A stretch of DNA of 64,000 bases from Duganella sp. BJB480 (GCA_003416985.1 QVIN01000004.1:310001-374000), one strand, 5' to 3'. Positions 25,918 to 35,720 are shown, numbered from the stretch's first letter. Program-made: numbers and translations. Notes: a model not told the origin generated them from the sequence alone.

Positions 25918-27798
25918 TTGACCGAGCAACATAAGAAAAGCAGCCTCGTCGCCCTGACGCTGGCGGCGGTAGGCATCGTCTACGGCGACATCGGTACCAG
26001 TCCCCTCTACACCCTCAAAACCATCTTCGATCCCGAACATGGCCTGGCCCTGAACGGCAACAACCTGCTGGGCATTATTTCGCTCATCTTCTGGGGCCTG
26101 ACGATGATCGTCTCGCTCAAATACGTCAGCCTGGTGCTGCGCGCGGACAACCGCGGCGAGGGCGGCATCATGGCGCTGATGGCGCTGGCGCTCAATTCCG
26201 TGACCAAGACCGCGCCGCGCTGGCACTATCCGCTGATGCTGCTGGGCGTGATCGGCGCCACCATGTTCTACGGCGACAGCGTGATCACGCCGGCCATCTC
26301 GGTGCTCAGCGCGATCGAGGGTCTGGAAGTGGCCACGCCGGGGCTGGAGCAGTACATCGTGCCGCTGACCATCATCGTGCTGGTCTCGCTGTACGCGGTG
26401 CAGCGCCACGGCACGGCCGGCATCGGCCGCTGGTTCGGCCCGGTGATGCTGGTCTGGTTTGCCGCGCTGGCGGTCATGGGCCTGATCAACATCGTGCAGG
26501 CGCCGCAGATCCTGTGGGCGCTCAATCCGCTGCACGCGTTGCGCTTCATGTTTGAAAACCGCATGATCGCCTTCGTCGCGCTGGGCGCCGTGGTGCTGGC
26601 CTTCACCGGCGCCGAGGCGTTGTACGCCGACATGGGCCACTTCGGCGCGCGGCCGATCCGGGTCGCGTGGTTCATGATCGTGTTCCCGTCGCTGGCGGTG
26701 AACTACCTGGGCCAGGGCGCGCTGCTGCTGGCCCATCCCGAGGCGATCGCCAATCCCTTCTTCCAGCAGCTCGGCGCCTGGAGCGTCTACCCGCTGGTCG
26801 CGCTGTCGACCGTGGCGACGGTGATCGCCTCGCAGGCCACCATCTCCGGCACCTTCTCGATGACCAAGCAGGCCATCGCCCTGGGCCTGCTGCCGCGCAT
26901 GCGCGTGCTGCACACCTCGGCCACCGAAATCGGCCAGATCTACATCCCGATCGTCAACTGGCTGCAGCTGTCGGTGGTGTTGATGGCGGTGGTCGGATTC
27001 GGCTCGTCGGAAAAGTTGGCCGGCGCCTACGGCATCGCGGTCACGGCCACCATGCTGGCGACCACCTTCCTGACCTTCTTCGTGATCCGCTACCGCTGGC
27101 ACCTGCCGCTGTGGCTGTGCTTTGCCGCCACAGGCTTCTTCATCGTGATCGACCTGCTGCTGTTCTCGGCCAGCTCGCTCAAGCTGTTCCACGGCGGCTG
27201 GTTCCCGCTGCTGCTGGCGATCATCCTGTTCACGGTGATGCTGACCTGGAAGCGCGGCCGCGAGCTGGTGTTCCAGAATCTGCAGAAGCATGCGATTCCG
27301 CTGGAGGACTTCCTGTCCTCGCTGTTCGTGGCGCCGCCGACGCGCGTGTACGGCACCGCCATCTTCCTGCGCGGCGAGAGCGACGGCGTGCCGCACGCGC
27401 TGCTGCACAACCTGTCGCACAACAAGGTGCTGCATGAACGCGTGGTGTTCTTCACGGTGCACGTGGTGGAGGAGCCGTTCGTGCCGGAGGCCGAGCAGGT
27501 GAAGGTGACGGACCTGGGCCACCAGTGCTACCAGGTGAACGTCCACTACGGCTTCAAGGACGAACCGGACATCCCGAAAGCGCTGGCGCAGTGCGACTGC
27601 CTCGGCCTGCCGTTCGAGATGATGGAGACCTCGTTCTTCATCGCCCGCCAGACGGTCATCTCGACCCCCGGCGCCGGCATGTCGACCTGGCGCGAGCACC
27701 TGTTCGTGACCATGTCGCGCAACGCCCGCGGCGCCGCCGACTACTACCAGATTCCCACCAACCGCGTGATCGAACTTGGCACGCAAGTGGAAATTTAA
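25918..27798 (+). CDS. kup: Low-affinity potassium transport system protein Kup
   Basis: A 626-aa K+/H+ symporter. The start is taken as TTG at 25918: AGGTG precedes it, the resulting N-terminus (TEQHKKSSLVALTLAAVGIV) matches the family, and the length fits E. coli Kup (622 aa). About twelve transmembrane helices fill residues 10-430. The hallmark GIVYGDIGTSPLYTLK and GVIGATMFYGDSVITPAISV are present. A soluble C-terminal domain of about 190 residues follows. It imports K+ through the inner membrane. Confidence 0.93.
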   Translation: MTEQHKKSSLVALTLAAVGIVYGDIGTSPLYTLKTIFDPEHGLALNGNNLLGIISLIFWGLTMIVSLKYVSLVLRADNRGEGGIMALMALALNSVTKTAPRWHYPLMLLGVIGATMFYGDSVITPAISVLSAIEGLEVATPGLEQYIVPLTIIVLVSLYAVQRHGTAGIGRWFGPVMLVWFAALAVMGLINIVQAPQILWALNPLHALRFMFENRMIAFVALGAVVLAFTGAEALYADMGHFGARPIRVAWFMIVFPSLAVNYLGQGALLLAHPEAIANPFFQQLGAWSVYPLVALSTVATVIASQATISGTFSMTKQAIALGLLPRMRVLHTSATEIGQIYIPIVNWLQLSVVLMAVVGFGSSEKLAGAYGIAVTATMLATTFLTFFVIRYRWHLPLWLCFAATGFFIVIDLLLFSASSLKLFHGGWFPLLLAIILFTVMLTWKRGRELVFQNLQKHAIPLEDFLSSLFVAPPTRVYGTAIFLRGESDGVPHALLHNLSHNKVLHERVVFFTVHVVEEPFVPEAEQVKVTDLGHQCYQVNVHYGFKDEPDIPKALAQCDCLGLPFEMMETSFFIARQTVISTPGAGMSTWREHLFVTMSRNARGAADYYQIPTNRVIELGTQVEI

Positions 27799-27915
27799 AC
27801 ACGTCCCCGGCGCTAAATGATGTAACCGAATGTAGCGCCCGGAGCGGAAGCGGCGCGGTCTGCTAAACTTCTGCTCCGAAAGTGGGACCAATACGAACAC
27901 ACATCTAAGGTAATC

Positions 27916-28779
27916 ATGAAATCGATGTTTCAATATATTGCTGCCGTTGCCTGCGTAGCGGCCTTGACCGCCTGCGGCGGCGGCGCGAAAACCCCGACGG
28001 CGGTGGTGGTGCCGCAGCCGGACTTTAAATTGACCGATACCGTGGTCGGCACCGGCACCCAGGCGGCGGCGGGCGACCTGGTGGTGATCAACTTCACCGG
28101 CTACCTGTACGACTCGACCAAGGCCGATTTCAAAGGCTCCAAAGTGGAAAGCTCGGTCGATACCGGCAAGCCAGCCACGCCGTTCACGGTGGGTGTCGGC
28201 AGCGTGGTGACCGGCTGGGACCAGTCCATCCTCGGCGTGGCGCCTTTCGCCGCGATGAAAATCGGCGGCAAACGCACCGCCATCCTGCCTGCCGCCCTAG
28301 TGTACGGCGCCGGCACGCGCGACGTGCCGAGCCCTAATCCATACGGCTACGTGGCGATTCCGGCCAACTCGCCGATGGTCTACGATTTTGAGCTGGTCAA
28401 TGTCGTCAAGGGCACCGTGCCGGTGGTCGTGCCTCCGCCGACGACGCTGCAATCGGTCGATACGCTGGTGGGTACCGGCGCCACGGTGGCCGCCGGCCAG
28501 ACGGTGACCGCGAACTACGCCCTGTATCTGTACGATGGCACCCGTGCCGATTTGCGCGGCCCGCTGGTGCAAACCACCATTGGCGCTGCGGCGCAAGATT
28601 TTGTGCTGACCAATACCAATGTCATCACCGGTTGGGTCCAAGGCATACCGGGTATGAAGGTCGGCGGCAAGCGCACGTTGACGATTCCGCCTGGCCTGGG
28701 TTACGGCGCGGTACAGCATGACACCATTCCCCCCAACTCGACGTTGATCTTCGATATCGTGCTCGTTGGCGTTAAATAA
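27916..28779 (+). CDS. FKBP-type peptidyl-prolyl isomerase lipoprotein with two FKBP domains
   Basis: A 287-aa envelope protein. The signal peptide ends in the lipobox LTAC (Cys19), so it is probably lipid-anchored. Two FKBP domains follow: residues about 38-172 (GDLVVINFTGYLYDS; SVVTGWDQSILG; GKRTAILPAALVYGAG) and about 178-287 (NVITGWVQGIPGMKVGGKRT; LTIPPGLGYG; PNSTLIFDIVLV). The second domain is shorter and more divergent at its N-terminal strands. FKBP enzymes catalyse cis/trans proline isomerisation and help fold exported proteins. A strong terminator follows. Confidence 0.88.
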   Translation: MKSMFQYIAAVACVAALTACGGGAKTPTAVVVPQPDFKLTDTVVGTGTQAAAGDLVVINFTGYLYDSTKADFKGSKVESSVDTGKPATPFTVGVGSVVTGWDQSILGVAPFAAMKIGGKRTAILPAALVYGAGTRDVPSPNPYGYVAIPANSPMVYDFELVNVVKGTVPVVVPPPTTLQSVDTLVGTGATVAAGQTVTANYALYLYDGTRADLRGPLVQTTIGAAAQDFVLTNTNVITGWVQGIPGMKVGGKRTLTIPPGLGYGAVQHDTIPPNSTLIFDIVLVGVK

Positions 28780-28801
28780 AAGCCAGTTCGCGCGCAGAAA
28801 A

Positions 28802-28828
28802 AAAAGCAGCCATCGGCTGCTTTTTTTT
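28802..28828. terminator. Rho-independent terminator (bidirectional)
   Basis: The stem GCAGCC/GGCTGC with an ATC loop is flanked by an A-run on the left and eight T on the right, so it works on both strands. It lies between the convergent FKBP gene and the MacB-like permease gene and serves both. Confidence 0.88.
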
Positions 28829-28842
28829 CGCCCGCGTTGCGG

Positions 28843-31272
28843 CTAGTCTCGTAGCGCCTGCGCCGGCGCTATACGCATGGCGGCGACGGTGTGCCGGATG
28901 GTGGCCATCGCCACGATCAGCAGCGCGAACGCCAGCGCCGCCGCCGGCGCCCAGCCGCCCAGCGGTGTGCGCTCGGTGTAGGGCGCCAGATAGCGCTCGA
29001 TGGCCAGCCACGCCAGCGGCAGGCCCGCCGCCGCCGCGGCGGCCGTCAGCAGCAGGAATTCACGGCTGACCAGCACCGCGATCGCGTCGCGACCGGCGCC
29101 GTGCAACTTGCGCAGTACGATCTCGCGCGCGCGCCGCTGCACGCTGTGCGCCGCCAGCACGTAGATGCCGAATGCTGCCAGCGCGAACACCACCGCCGTG
29201 GCGCAGGCCAGCAGCCTGGCTATGCGCACGTCTTCGGCATACGCTTGCGCGTAGTAGCTGCCGGCCGCGCGTATCACCGGTTCGCTGGCCGGGAAGTAGC
29301 GGCTCCAGGCGGCGGCGATATCCCGCTCCAGCGCCGCCCGGCTGTGCGCATCCGGCGTGGCGCGCATGCGCACTGTCAGCAACCCATTGTCGCGGGTAAC
29401 CTGGTACAGCGTCGGACGCACCGGATCGCGCAGCGTCTCCCAGCGGAGGTCCTGCGCCACGCCGACGATGCGCAGCTGTGTGCCGCCGATGCGTTGTCCC
29501 ACTGCCTGCTGCGCGGACGGCCAGCCCAGCGCCTGCACCGCCGCTTGGTTGATGACGACGTTCTGCTCGCCGTCGCCGGCGGCGCCTTCGATGCGCGGAT
29601 CGAACATGCGCCCAGCCAGCGCCTTCAACCCGTAGACGTTGAAGAAATCCGGCCCCACAAAATGTATCGACACCGCCGCGCTGCTGCCGTCCGCACGCAG
29701 CACCGTGGTGCTGCCGTGCGTGCCTGTCATGTCGTCGCGACCCGGGACGTCGCGGCTGTCGGCCACGCCCGCCACGCCGGGCAGCTGCGCGATGGCGTCG
29801 CGCAGCGAGCGGGCGGCGGGGCTGTCGCGCAGGTTGTCCTTCATCTCCACCACCAGCAGCGGCGCGGGATCGAAGCCCGGTGGCGCCGCAGAGGCGAACT
29901 GCGTCTGCCACAGTATCGCCAGCGCCAGGCTGCCCATGCTCATGGCGACGCTGAACTGCACCGTCGTCAGCACGCGCCGCAGCCACACGCCGCCGGTGGT
30001 TTCGCCGCTGCGGTGCGCCAGCGTGGCGTTCATGTCGACGCCGCGCGCCAGCCAGCCCGGATAGACACCGGCCGCCGCGCCGACCAGGGCGCCGAACAGC
30101 AGGCACGCGCCGACCGCCACCGGCGTGAACACGCCGTCCAGCGGGCGCTCCAGCAGGTCGGAAGCCAGCGGCAGCAGCAGCCACGCCAGCAGCACGCCCA
30201 ACGCGGCGGCGGCTGTGGACAGCAGCATCGATTCGGCCATGAACTGGGTCAGCAGCTGATGCGTGCTGGCGCCCAGCACGCGGCGCATGGCGATCTCGCG
30301 CTGGCGGCGCAAGGCGCGCACCGTCGCCAGGTTGACGTAGTTGACCACCGCGAGCAGCAGTATCAGCAGGCCGGTGGCGCCGAGCGCCAGCACCACGCGC
30401 AGGTCGCCGCGCGGACCGGCGCCCATGGTGTTGGCGACGCTGCGGTCGAAGTAGGCGTCGGCCAGCGGACCGAGGGCGATATCGACCATCTTGCGCTGGC
30501 CCAGCGCCGCCTTCATTTCCGGCGTCGCCAGGTTGGCCCACGGCGCGTGGTCGATCGTGTCCTGCAGCACCCGCTGCAAGGCCTGTGGCGTGGTGCCTGG
30601 GCCGGGCTTGACGTAGATGCGGCCACCGATGCTCATCCAGCTGGACATCGCCTCCTGCCGCTCCTTCTCGGGCCACAGCGCGCTGTCCAAGCCGACCAGC
30701 GCCTTGAATTGCAGCGTGCTGTTGGCCGGGCGGTCCGCCAGCACGGCGCGCACCTGCAGCGCCTGGCGATTGATTTCGATGGTGCGTCCCAGCGCCTGCG
30801 TAGTGCCGAACAGGCGCAGCGCGGTCTGCCGGGTCACGGCCAGGCCGTCGGGCCGGGTCAGCGCGGCGCGCAGGTCGCCTTCCAGCGCGGGCAGGCCGCT
30901 GATGGACTGGAAGGCCGGATCGACCGCCGTCACGTCCAGTTCCTGCGTGCGTCCCTGCAGTTGCAGCGTGGCTTTGCGCGGCCACCAGGCGCTGGCCTCC
31001 AGCGGCAGCCCGCTGCGCAGCGCCACCTCGCGCAGCGCGAACGGCGTGTACTCCATCCACTGAGGCTGCGGGATGAAGTTCAGCCGGTGCTTGATGACGA
31101 ACACCCGCTCGCTCTGCGGCACGTCCTTGTCGTAGCTGAAGGAGTAGGCCACAAAGCCCAGCAGCAGGAAGCAGACGGCGAAGCCGGTCGCCAGCCCGAG
31201 TATCTCCATGGCCGATTGTAGTGGGTGGCGCAGCAGCAGGCGCCAGCCGATGCGAAAGTCGCTTGGTTTCAT
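28843..31272 (-). CDS. ABC transporter permease (MacB/FtsX type), second copy
   Basis: An 809-aa inner-membrane protein with two FtsX-like modules. The N-terminus (DFRIGWRLLLRHPLQSAMEI) is followed by TM1, a large periplasmic MacB-type domain, and three helices around NYVNLATVRALRRQREIAMR (about residue 315). A second periplasmic region and a final helix set end in MRIAPAQALRD. Such permeases do not move substrate through the membrane by themselves but couple ATP hydrolysis to periplasmic motion (mechanotransmission). It is a paralogue of the next upstream gene (12 bp gap) and the last gene of the export operon. Confidence 0.88.
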   Translation of the reverse strand: MKPSDFRIGWRLLLRHPLQSAMEILGLATGFAVCFLLLGFVAYSFSYDKDVPQSERVFVIKHRLNFIPQPQWMEYTPFALREVALRSGLPLEASAWWPRKATLQLQGRTQELDVTAVDPAFQSISGLPALEGDLRAALTRPDGLAVTRQTALRLFGTTQALGRTIEINRQALQVRAVLADRPANSTLQFKALVGLDSALWPEKERQEAMSSWMSIGGRIYVKPGPGTTPQALQRVLQDTIDHAPWANLATPEMKAALGQRKMVDIALGPLADAYFDRSVANTMGAGPRGDLRVVLALGATGLLILLLAVVNYVNLATVRALRRQREIAMRRVLGASTHQLLTQFMAESMLLSTAAAALGVLLAWLLLPLASDLLERPLDGVFTPVAVGACLLFGALVGAAAGVYPGWLARGVDMNATLAHRSGETTGGVWLRRVLTTVQFSVAMSMGSLALAILWQTQFASAAPPGFDPAPLLVVEMKDNLRDSPAARSLRDAIAQLPGVAGVADSRDVPGRDDMTGTHGSTTVLRADGSSAAVSIHFVGPDFFNVYGLKALAGRMFDPRIEGAAGDGEQNVVINQAAVQALGWPSAQQAVGQRIGGTQLRIVGVAQDLRWETLRDPVRPTLYQVTRDNGLLTVRMRATPDAHSRAALERDIAAAWSRYFPASEPVIRAAGSYYAQAYAEDVRIARLLACATAVVFALAAFGIYVLAAHSVQRRAREIVLRKLHGAGRDAIAVLVSREFLLLTAAAAAAGLPLAWLAIERYLAPYTERTPLGGWAPAAALAFALLIVAMATIRHTVAAMRIAPAQALRD

Positions 31273-31284
31273 TTTGTTCTCCGG

Positions 31285-33675
31285 TCAGTCGCGCAGTGCC
31301 AGCGCGGGGGACATGCGTAGGGCGGTCGCCGTGTGGCGGGTGGTGGCCAGCAGCGCCACCAGCATCGCCATCGCCAGCGCGGCCGCCAGCGTCCAGGCGC
31401 CGATGGGCGCGTGCTCCGTGTACTCGGCCAGGTAGCGCTGGATCGCCACCGCCGCCAGCGGCAGGCCGATCAACGCACCGGCGCCCACCAGCGCCGAGAA
31501 CTCGCGGCCCATCATCAGCGCGATGTCGACGCGGCCGGCGCCGTGCAGCTTGCGTATCACGATCTCGCGCCGGCTGCGCTGCACGCTGTAGGCGGACAGC
31601 ACGTAGATGCCGAACGCCGCCAGCGCGATTGCTATCAGGCTGGTGGCGGCCAGTATCCGTATCAGGCGCTTTTCGGTGGCATAGCGTTCTTCAAGCACCG
31701 CCTGCTGCGTTTTCATTTCCATGATGGCGTTGGGGAAGTGTCGGCGCCATACCGGTTCGATCGCGGCGTACGCGGCCTCCAGGCTGTCGCTGGTGCGTAC
31801 CATCACCACGCCGCCGGGACGGACGAAATACACGACCGCCTTCGACGGCTGGTGCAGTCCCTGGAAGCGCACGTCCGGCGCCACGCCGACGATCTCCATG
31901 CCGCCCGGTACCACCTGGCCGACCGCTTCCTGCGGCGACGCATAGCCCAGCGCCAGCGCGGCTGCGGTGTTGACCACCACACGCGGGACCTTGCTGTAAT
32001 CGACATCCTGCGCCGCGTTGTACAGGCGTCCGTGCAAGGCCTTCAGGCGGACCAGCTCAAACCAGTTGGCGCTGACGTTTTTGCCCTCCAGCGGGATCTC
32101 GCGGCCGTCCCGCGTCGTCACCGTGTTGGTCAGCTTCATGCCGTCACGGCCCACCGCTTCCGAAATGGAGGCCACGCCTTCGACGCGCGGCAGCCGGGCT
32201 ACTTGTTCCATGAAGGCGACGGCGGCTTGCTTGTCCTCCCCATAGGACGGCAGGTTCAGCACCAGCAGGTGGGCCGGATCGAAGCCGGGTGTGGCGTGGC
32301 TGGCAAAATACGTCTGCCAGCCGACCGCCAGCGCCGTCGCGGAAAGCGCCATCGCACTGGAAAACTGCAGCACCGTCAGCACGCGCCGCACCCACAAGCC
32401 GGCGGCGGTTTCGCCGTTGCCGCGTCCCGCGAGCGCGGGTCCCGGCAATGCGTGCTGCGCCAGCCAGGCGGGATAAGCGCCGGCGCACATGCCGATGAAC
32501 AGCCCAAACGCCAACGCGATCAGGCAGCGCAAGGGCGTGAACATGCCGGCCAGTGGACGGTTCATCAGATCGGAGAAGGTGGGCAGAAGCAGCCACGCCA
32601 GCACCAGGCCGGCGGCGGCGGCCAGCACGGAGGTCAGCGCCGCCTCGCTGAGGAACTGGCGCACCAGCCGCGCCGCGCTGGCGCCCAGCAGCTTGCGGAT
32701 GCCGATCTCGCGCTGGCGGCGCAAGGTACGCACGGTCGCCAGGTTGACGTAGTTGATCGCCGCCAGCAGCAGGATCAGGAAGCCCCCGGCCGCCAGGCCG
32801 AAGACGCTGCTGCGCCGGCCATACTCCTCGCCCGCACGACTGTTGGCCAGGCCCTCGTCGAAGTAGGCGTCGCGCAGCGGCAGCAGGCTGATGTCGGCCA
32901 CGTTGCGGCCATTCAGGCCTTTGCCCATCCCGCTGCTTTTCACCCGCTGGTTGGTCGGCGATTTTTCGCTGGCTTCCTGCAGCAGCGCCGTCAACGTCTG
33001 CATCGACGCGCCGGGCTTGAGCTTCATGTAGATCGTGGCGCGTCCCCATTTGCTGATCGCGGTTTCGCGCTCCGGCCATGCGCTGCTGCCGGTGCCGACC
33101 AGCGCCTCGTATTGTTGGCTGCTGTTGGCCGGAGGATCGGGCATCAGCGCCCGCACCTGCAGTGCCGTGCCGTCGATCGTGACGGTCTGCCCGATCGCCG
33201 GGTTGGCGCCGAACAGCTTGTGCGCGCCAGTTCGTGTCAACGCCAGGCCGTCCGGTTGCGTCAGCGCCGCGCTCAAGTCGCCCTGCAAGGCGGCGATGCC
33301 GAACATGGTGCGAAAAGCGGGATCGACCACTTGCAGGTCCAGCGCACGCAGCTCGTTGCCGGCGCGTAGTGGCGAGTCCAAAGGCTTGGCGACACTGGCC
33401 TCGGACACCAGGCCGCTGGCGATGGCGATATCGCGCAAGGGAATGAAGGCCCAAGCCTGCCATTCCGGGCGCGGGAAGACGTTGATGCGTTGCTTGACCA
33501 CGACCACGCGGTCGTTGTCCGGTATCGCGCTGTTGAAGTTGAGGCAGAATTCGACAAAGCCGAACAGCAGGAAGCAAGCTGCGAAGCCAATGGCGAGACC
33601 GCCGATCACCACGGCGGAGTAGGCCGGCTGCTGCAACAGCAGCCGCCAGCCTATGCGAAAATCGCGCAGGTTCAT
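31285..33675 (-). CDS. ABC transporter permease (MacB/FtsX type), first copy
   Basis: A 796-aa permease of the same build as its downstream neighbour. It starts NLRDFRIGWRLLLQQPAYSA, has the cytoplasmic coupling segment NYVNLATVRTLRRQREIGIR, and ends MRMSPALALRD. Two FtsX domains flank large periplasmic domains. The pair arose by tandem duplication and could form a heterodimer served by one ATPase. It lies 17 bp after the ATPase gene. Confidence 0.88.
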   Translation of the reverse strand: MNLRDFRIGWRLLLQQPAYSAVVIGGLAIGFAACFLLFGFVEFCLNFNSAIPDNDRVVVVKQRINVFPRPEWQAWAFIPLRDIAIASGLVSEASVAKPLDSPLRAGNELRALDLQVVDPAFRTMFGIAALQGDLSAALTQPDGLALTRTGAHKLFGANPAIGQTVTIDGTALQVRALMPDPPANSSQQYEALVGTGSSAWPERETAISKWGRATIYMKLKPGASMQTLTALLQEASEKSPTNQRVKSSGMGKGLNGRNVADISLLPLRDAYFDEGLANSRAGEEYGRRSSVFGLAAGGFLILLLAAINYVNLATVRTLRRQREIGIRKLLGASAARLVRQFLSEAALTSVLAAAAGLVLAWLLLPTFSDLMNRPLAGMFTPLRCLIALAFGLFIGMCAGAYPAWLAQHALPGPALAGRGNGETAAGLWVRRVLTVLQFSSAMALSATALAVGWQTYFASHATPGFDPAHLLVLNLPSYGEDKQAAVAFMEQVARLPRVEGVASISEAVGRDGMKLTNTVTTRDGREIPLEGKNVSANWFELVRLKALHGRLYNAAQDVDYSKVPRVVVNTAAALALGYASPQEAVGQVVPGGMEIVGVAPDVRFQGLHQPSKAVVYFVRPGGVVMVRTSDSLEAAYAAIEPVWRRHFPNAIMEMKTQQAVLEERYATEKRLIRILAATSLIAIALAAFGIYVLSAYSVQRSRREIVIRKLHGAGRVDIALMMGREFSALVGAGALIGLPLAAVAIQRYLAEYTEHAPIGAWTLAAALAMAMLVALLATTRHTATALRMSPALALRD

Positions 33676-33692
33676 TGGTGTGATCCTGACGC

Positions 33693-34373
33693 TTAAGCGG
33701 CTTGCAGTACGTCGACCATGATGCGGCCGTCCAGCAGATTCAATGTGCGCGAAGCCTGCGCGGCGTGGTCCGGCGAGTGCGTGACCATGACCACCGTCGT
33801 GCCTTCGGCGTTAATCTCGCGCAGCAGGCGCATGACTTCATCGCCGTGCGCCGTGTCCAGGTTACCGGTCGGTTCATCGGCCAGCAGGACGGCGGGGCCG
33901 GCCACCAGCGCGCGCGCGATCGCCACGCGCTGCTGCTGGCCGCCCGACAGCTGCGATGGCCGGTGCGAGGCGCGATGGCCGACACCCAGCTTGGCGAGCA
34001 TCGCCGTCACGCGCTCGCGCCGTTCGCGCGCCGGCGTGCCGTTGTACTCCAGCGCCAGTTCGACGTTCTCGAACACCGTCAATTCCTCGATCAGGTTGAA
34101 GCTCTGGAAGATGAAGCCGATGCGGCCGCGCCGCAGCTGGTTCAGTTTCGATTCGCTCCAGCCGGCGACATTTTGGCCTTCGAACCAGTATTCGCCGTGG
34201 CTCGGCACATCGAGCAGGCCCAGTATGCCCAGCATGGTCGACTTGCCGCAGCCGGAAGGCCCGGTGATGGCGACGTATTCGCCCGCTTCGATTTCCAGGT
34301 CGATGCGATCCAGCGCGGTGGTCTGGATTTCTCCTGCCTGATGGATTTTGCTGACGCCGACAAGTTTGATCAT
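33693..34373 (-). CDS. ABC transporter ATP-binding protein (MacB/LolD type)
   Basis: A 226-aa ATPase. Walker A is GPSGCGKST, the signature is LSGGQQQRVAIARAL, Walker B is VLLADEPTGNLD, and the H-loop lies in VVMVTHSPDHA. The ADEPTGNLD sequence and RRGRIGFIFQSFNLIEELTV (Q-loop) are typical of the MacB/LolD/FtsE group. It powers the two downstream permeases; the adaptor gene is 31 bp upstream on the same strand. Confidence 0.9.
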   Translation of the reverse strand: MIKLVGVSKIHQAGEIQTTALDRIDLEIEAGEYVAITGPSGCGKSTMLGILGLLDVPSHGEYWFEGQNVAGWSESKLNQLRRGRIGFIFQSFNLIEELTVFENVELALEYNGTPARERRERVTAMLAKLGVGHRASHRPSQLSGGQQQRVAIARALVAGPAVLLADEPTGNLDTAHGDEVMRLLREINAEGTTVVMVTHSPDHAAQASRTLNLLDGRIMVDVLQAA

Positions 34374-34404
34374 GGGGTTTGCCTCTGTTGGTGGTTATGG
34401 GAAT

Positions 34405-35649
34405 TTACTGCGTTATTTGAAGCCGTGGTGAATTTCCGTAGGCCGCGTAGCTGGACAGGATCACCTTGTCGCCGGCGGCCAGGCCTTCGAGCACTTCCAG
34501 CTGGCTGTTGTTGCGGCGTCCGACCCGCACCGCGCGGCGCTGCGCCGTGCGTCCGCCCGCGTCCAGCACATAGACCCAGGCGCCGCCGCTGTCGTTGATG
34601 AAGGCGCCGTTGGGCAGCAGCAGCGCCTTGGCCGGCTCGCCCAGCGTAATGCGCGCGTCCAGGCTCTGGCCGGGATTGAGCACCGGCGGCTGGCCGCCGG
34701 TGAACACCAGTTCCACCATGAAGCGGCCCTCCTTGATCTGCGGGTAGATGGTGCGGATGTCGACCGCGAAGCTGCGTTCATCCTGCTTGACGCTGCCGTG
34801 CCGGCCCACCGCCATGCGGTTCAGGTAGTACTCGTCCACGCTGGCGGAGAGCTTGAAGCGCGCCGGGTCGTCGATGCGGCCGATGTTCTTACCGGTGCTG
34901 ATTGATTCGCCCACTTGCAGGCGGAAGTTGGTCAGCCGGCCTTCGACCGGCGCCCGCACGGCCAGCGCGTCGACGGTGGCGGAGACCAGTTTCAGACCGG
35001 AGTTCAGCCCTTCGATGGCCGTTTCCAGTTGCGTTGCCGCGCTGCGGCGCACGTTTTCCTCTGTGCCGGAGGCGCGTTCCTCCTGCGCCAGCAGGCGGCG
35101 CTGCTGTTGCAGCTTGTCCGCCGATTCCTCCAGCGCGACGGCGGAGATGTAGCCCTGCGCCGCCAGCCGCACATTGCGTTCGTGCTGCTTGCGGACCTGC
35201 TCCAGCGCGAACTGGAGGTCCTCGCGCCGGCGCTGGTGGTCGCTGGCGCTGGCCTCCTGCGCCACGCGCAGGTTGGACAGGTTGAAGATGCTGACTGCGT
35301 GTTCCGACTGGCGCGCCAGCAGCTCCAGGTTGCGCTGCGGGTTGGAGATGCGGAACAGCAGCTGGCCTTTTTTCACCAGCGTGCCGTCGATGGCGAAGAC
35401 TTCCTCGACGCGGCCCGATTCGACCGAGTCGAGTATCACTGAATTGAGCGGCTCCGCATTGGCGCGCACCACGATTTCGTCGACGAAGATGCCGCGTTCC
35501 GCCTGGCCGATGCGCAGGTCGGCGCCGTCCACCTGCAGGCCGCGCGGCATCCAGGCCCACAGGCCGTAGCCGGCCGCCGCGACGGCCAGCGTGGCCGCCA
35601 GGCCGATGGCGATGGTCTTGCCGCGTTTGCGGGGCACGACCACGTCCAT
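34405..35649 (-). CDS. HlyD/RND-type periplasmic adaptor subunit
   Basis: A 414-aa membrane-fusion protein. Residues about 8-32 form a single transmembrane anchor (KTIAIGLAATLAVAAAGYGL). A beta-barrel/lipoyl half (VDEIVVRANAEPLNSVILDS), a long coiled coil with Gln/Arg-rich heptads (about residues 110-230) and the second lipoyl half (VRAPVEGRLTNFRLQVGESI) follow. It bridges the inner-membrane ABC complex to an outer-membrane channel. An alternative ATG at 35709 falls one base after the transcription start predicted from the sigma54 promoter, so the ATG at 35649 (MDVVVPRKRG) is preferred, although neither has a strong Shine-Dalgarno. Confidence 0.85.
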   Translation of the reverse strand: MDVVVPRKRGKTIAIGLAATLAVAAAGYGLWAWMPRGLQVDGADLRIGQAERGIFVDEIVVRANAEPLNSVILDSVESGRVEEVFAIDGTLVKKGQLLFRISNPQRNLELLARQSEHAVSIFNLSNLRVAQEASASDHQRRREDLQFALEQVRKQHERNVRLAAQGYISAVALEESADKLQQQRRLLAQEERASGTEENVRRSAATQLETAIEGLNSGLKLVSATVDALAVRAPVEGRLTNFRLQVGESISTGKNIGRIDDPARFKLSASVDEYYLNRMAVGRHGSVKQDERSFAVDIRTIYPQIKEGRFMVELVFTGGQPPVLNPGQSLDARITLGEPAKALLLPNGAFINDSGGAWVYVLDAGGRTAQRRAVRVGRRNNSQLEVLEGLAAGDKVILSSYAAYGNSPRLQITQ

Positions 35650-35720
35650 CGCCGCGCCGCTGGATGGCAGGTGAGTTGGAGTGGGACCGATATTTTTTTT
35701 GATGTGCATACCGGCCATAC

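Noticed and set aside
25750..27933. Open frame of 727 codons on the minus strand over kup
   Set aside because: Arg/His/Gln-rich antisense of a complete transporter gene.
28891..31221. Open frame of 776 codons on the plus strand over the MacB-like permease gene
   Set aside because: Rich in Arg, Gln, His, Gly and Ala with no domain-like pattern; it is the mirror of GC-rich codon use in a clear permease gene on the other strand.
35707..35709. ATG at 35709 as start of the HlyD-type adaptor
   Set aside because: The predicted sigma54 transcription start is one base upstream, so this start would be leaderless; ATG at 35649 gives a normal leader and the usual N-terminal anchor.
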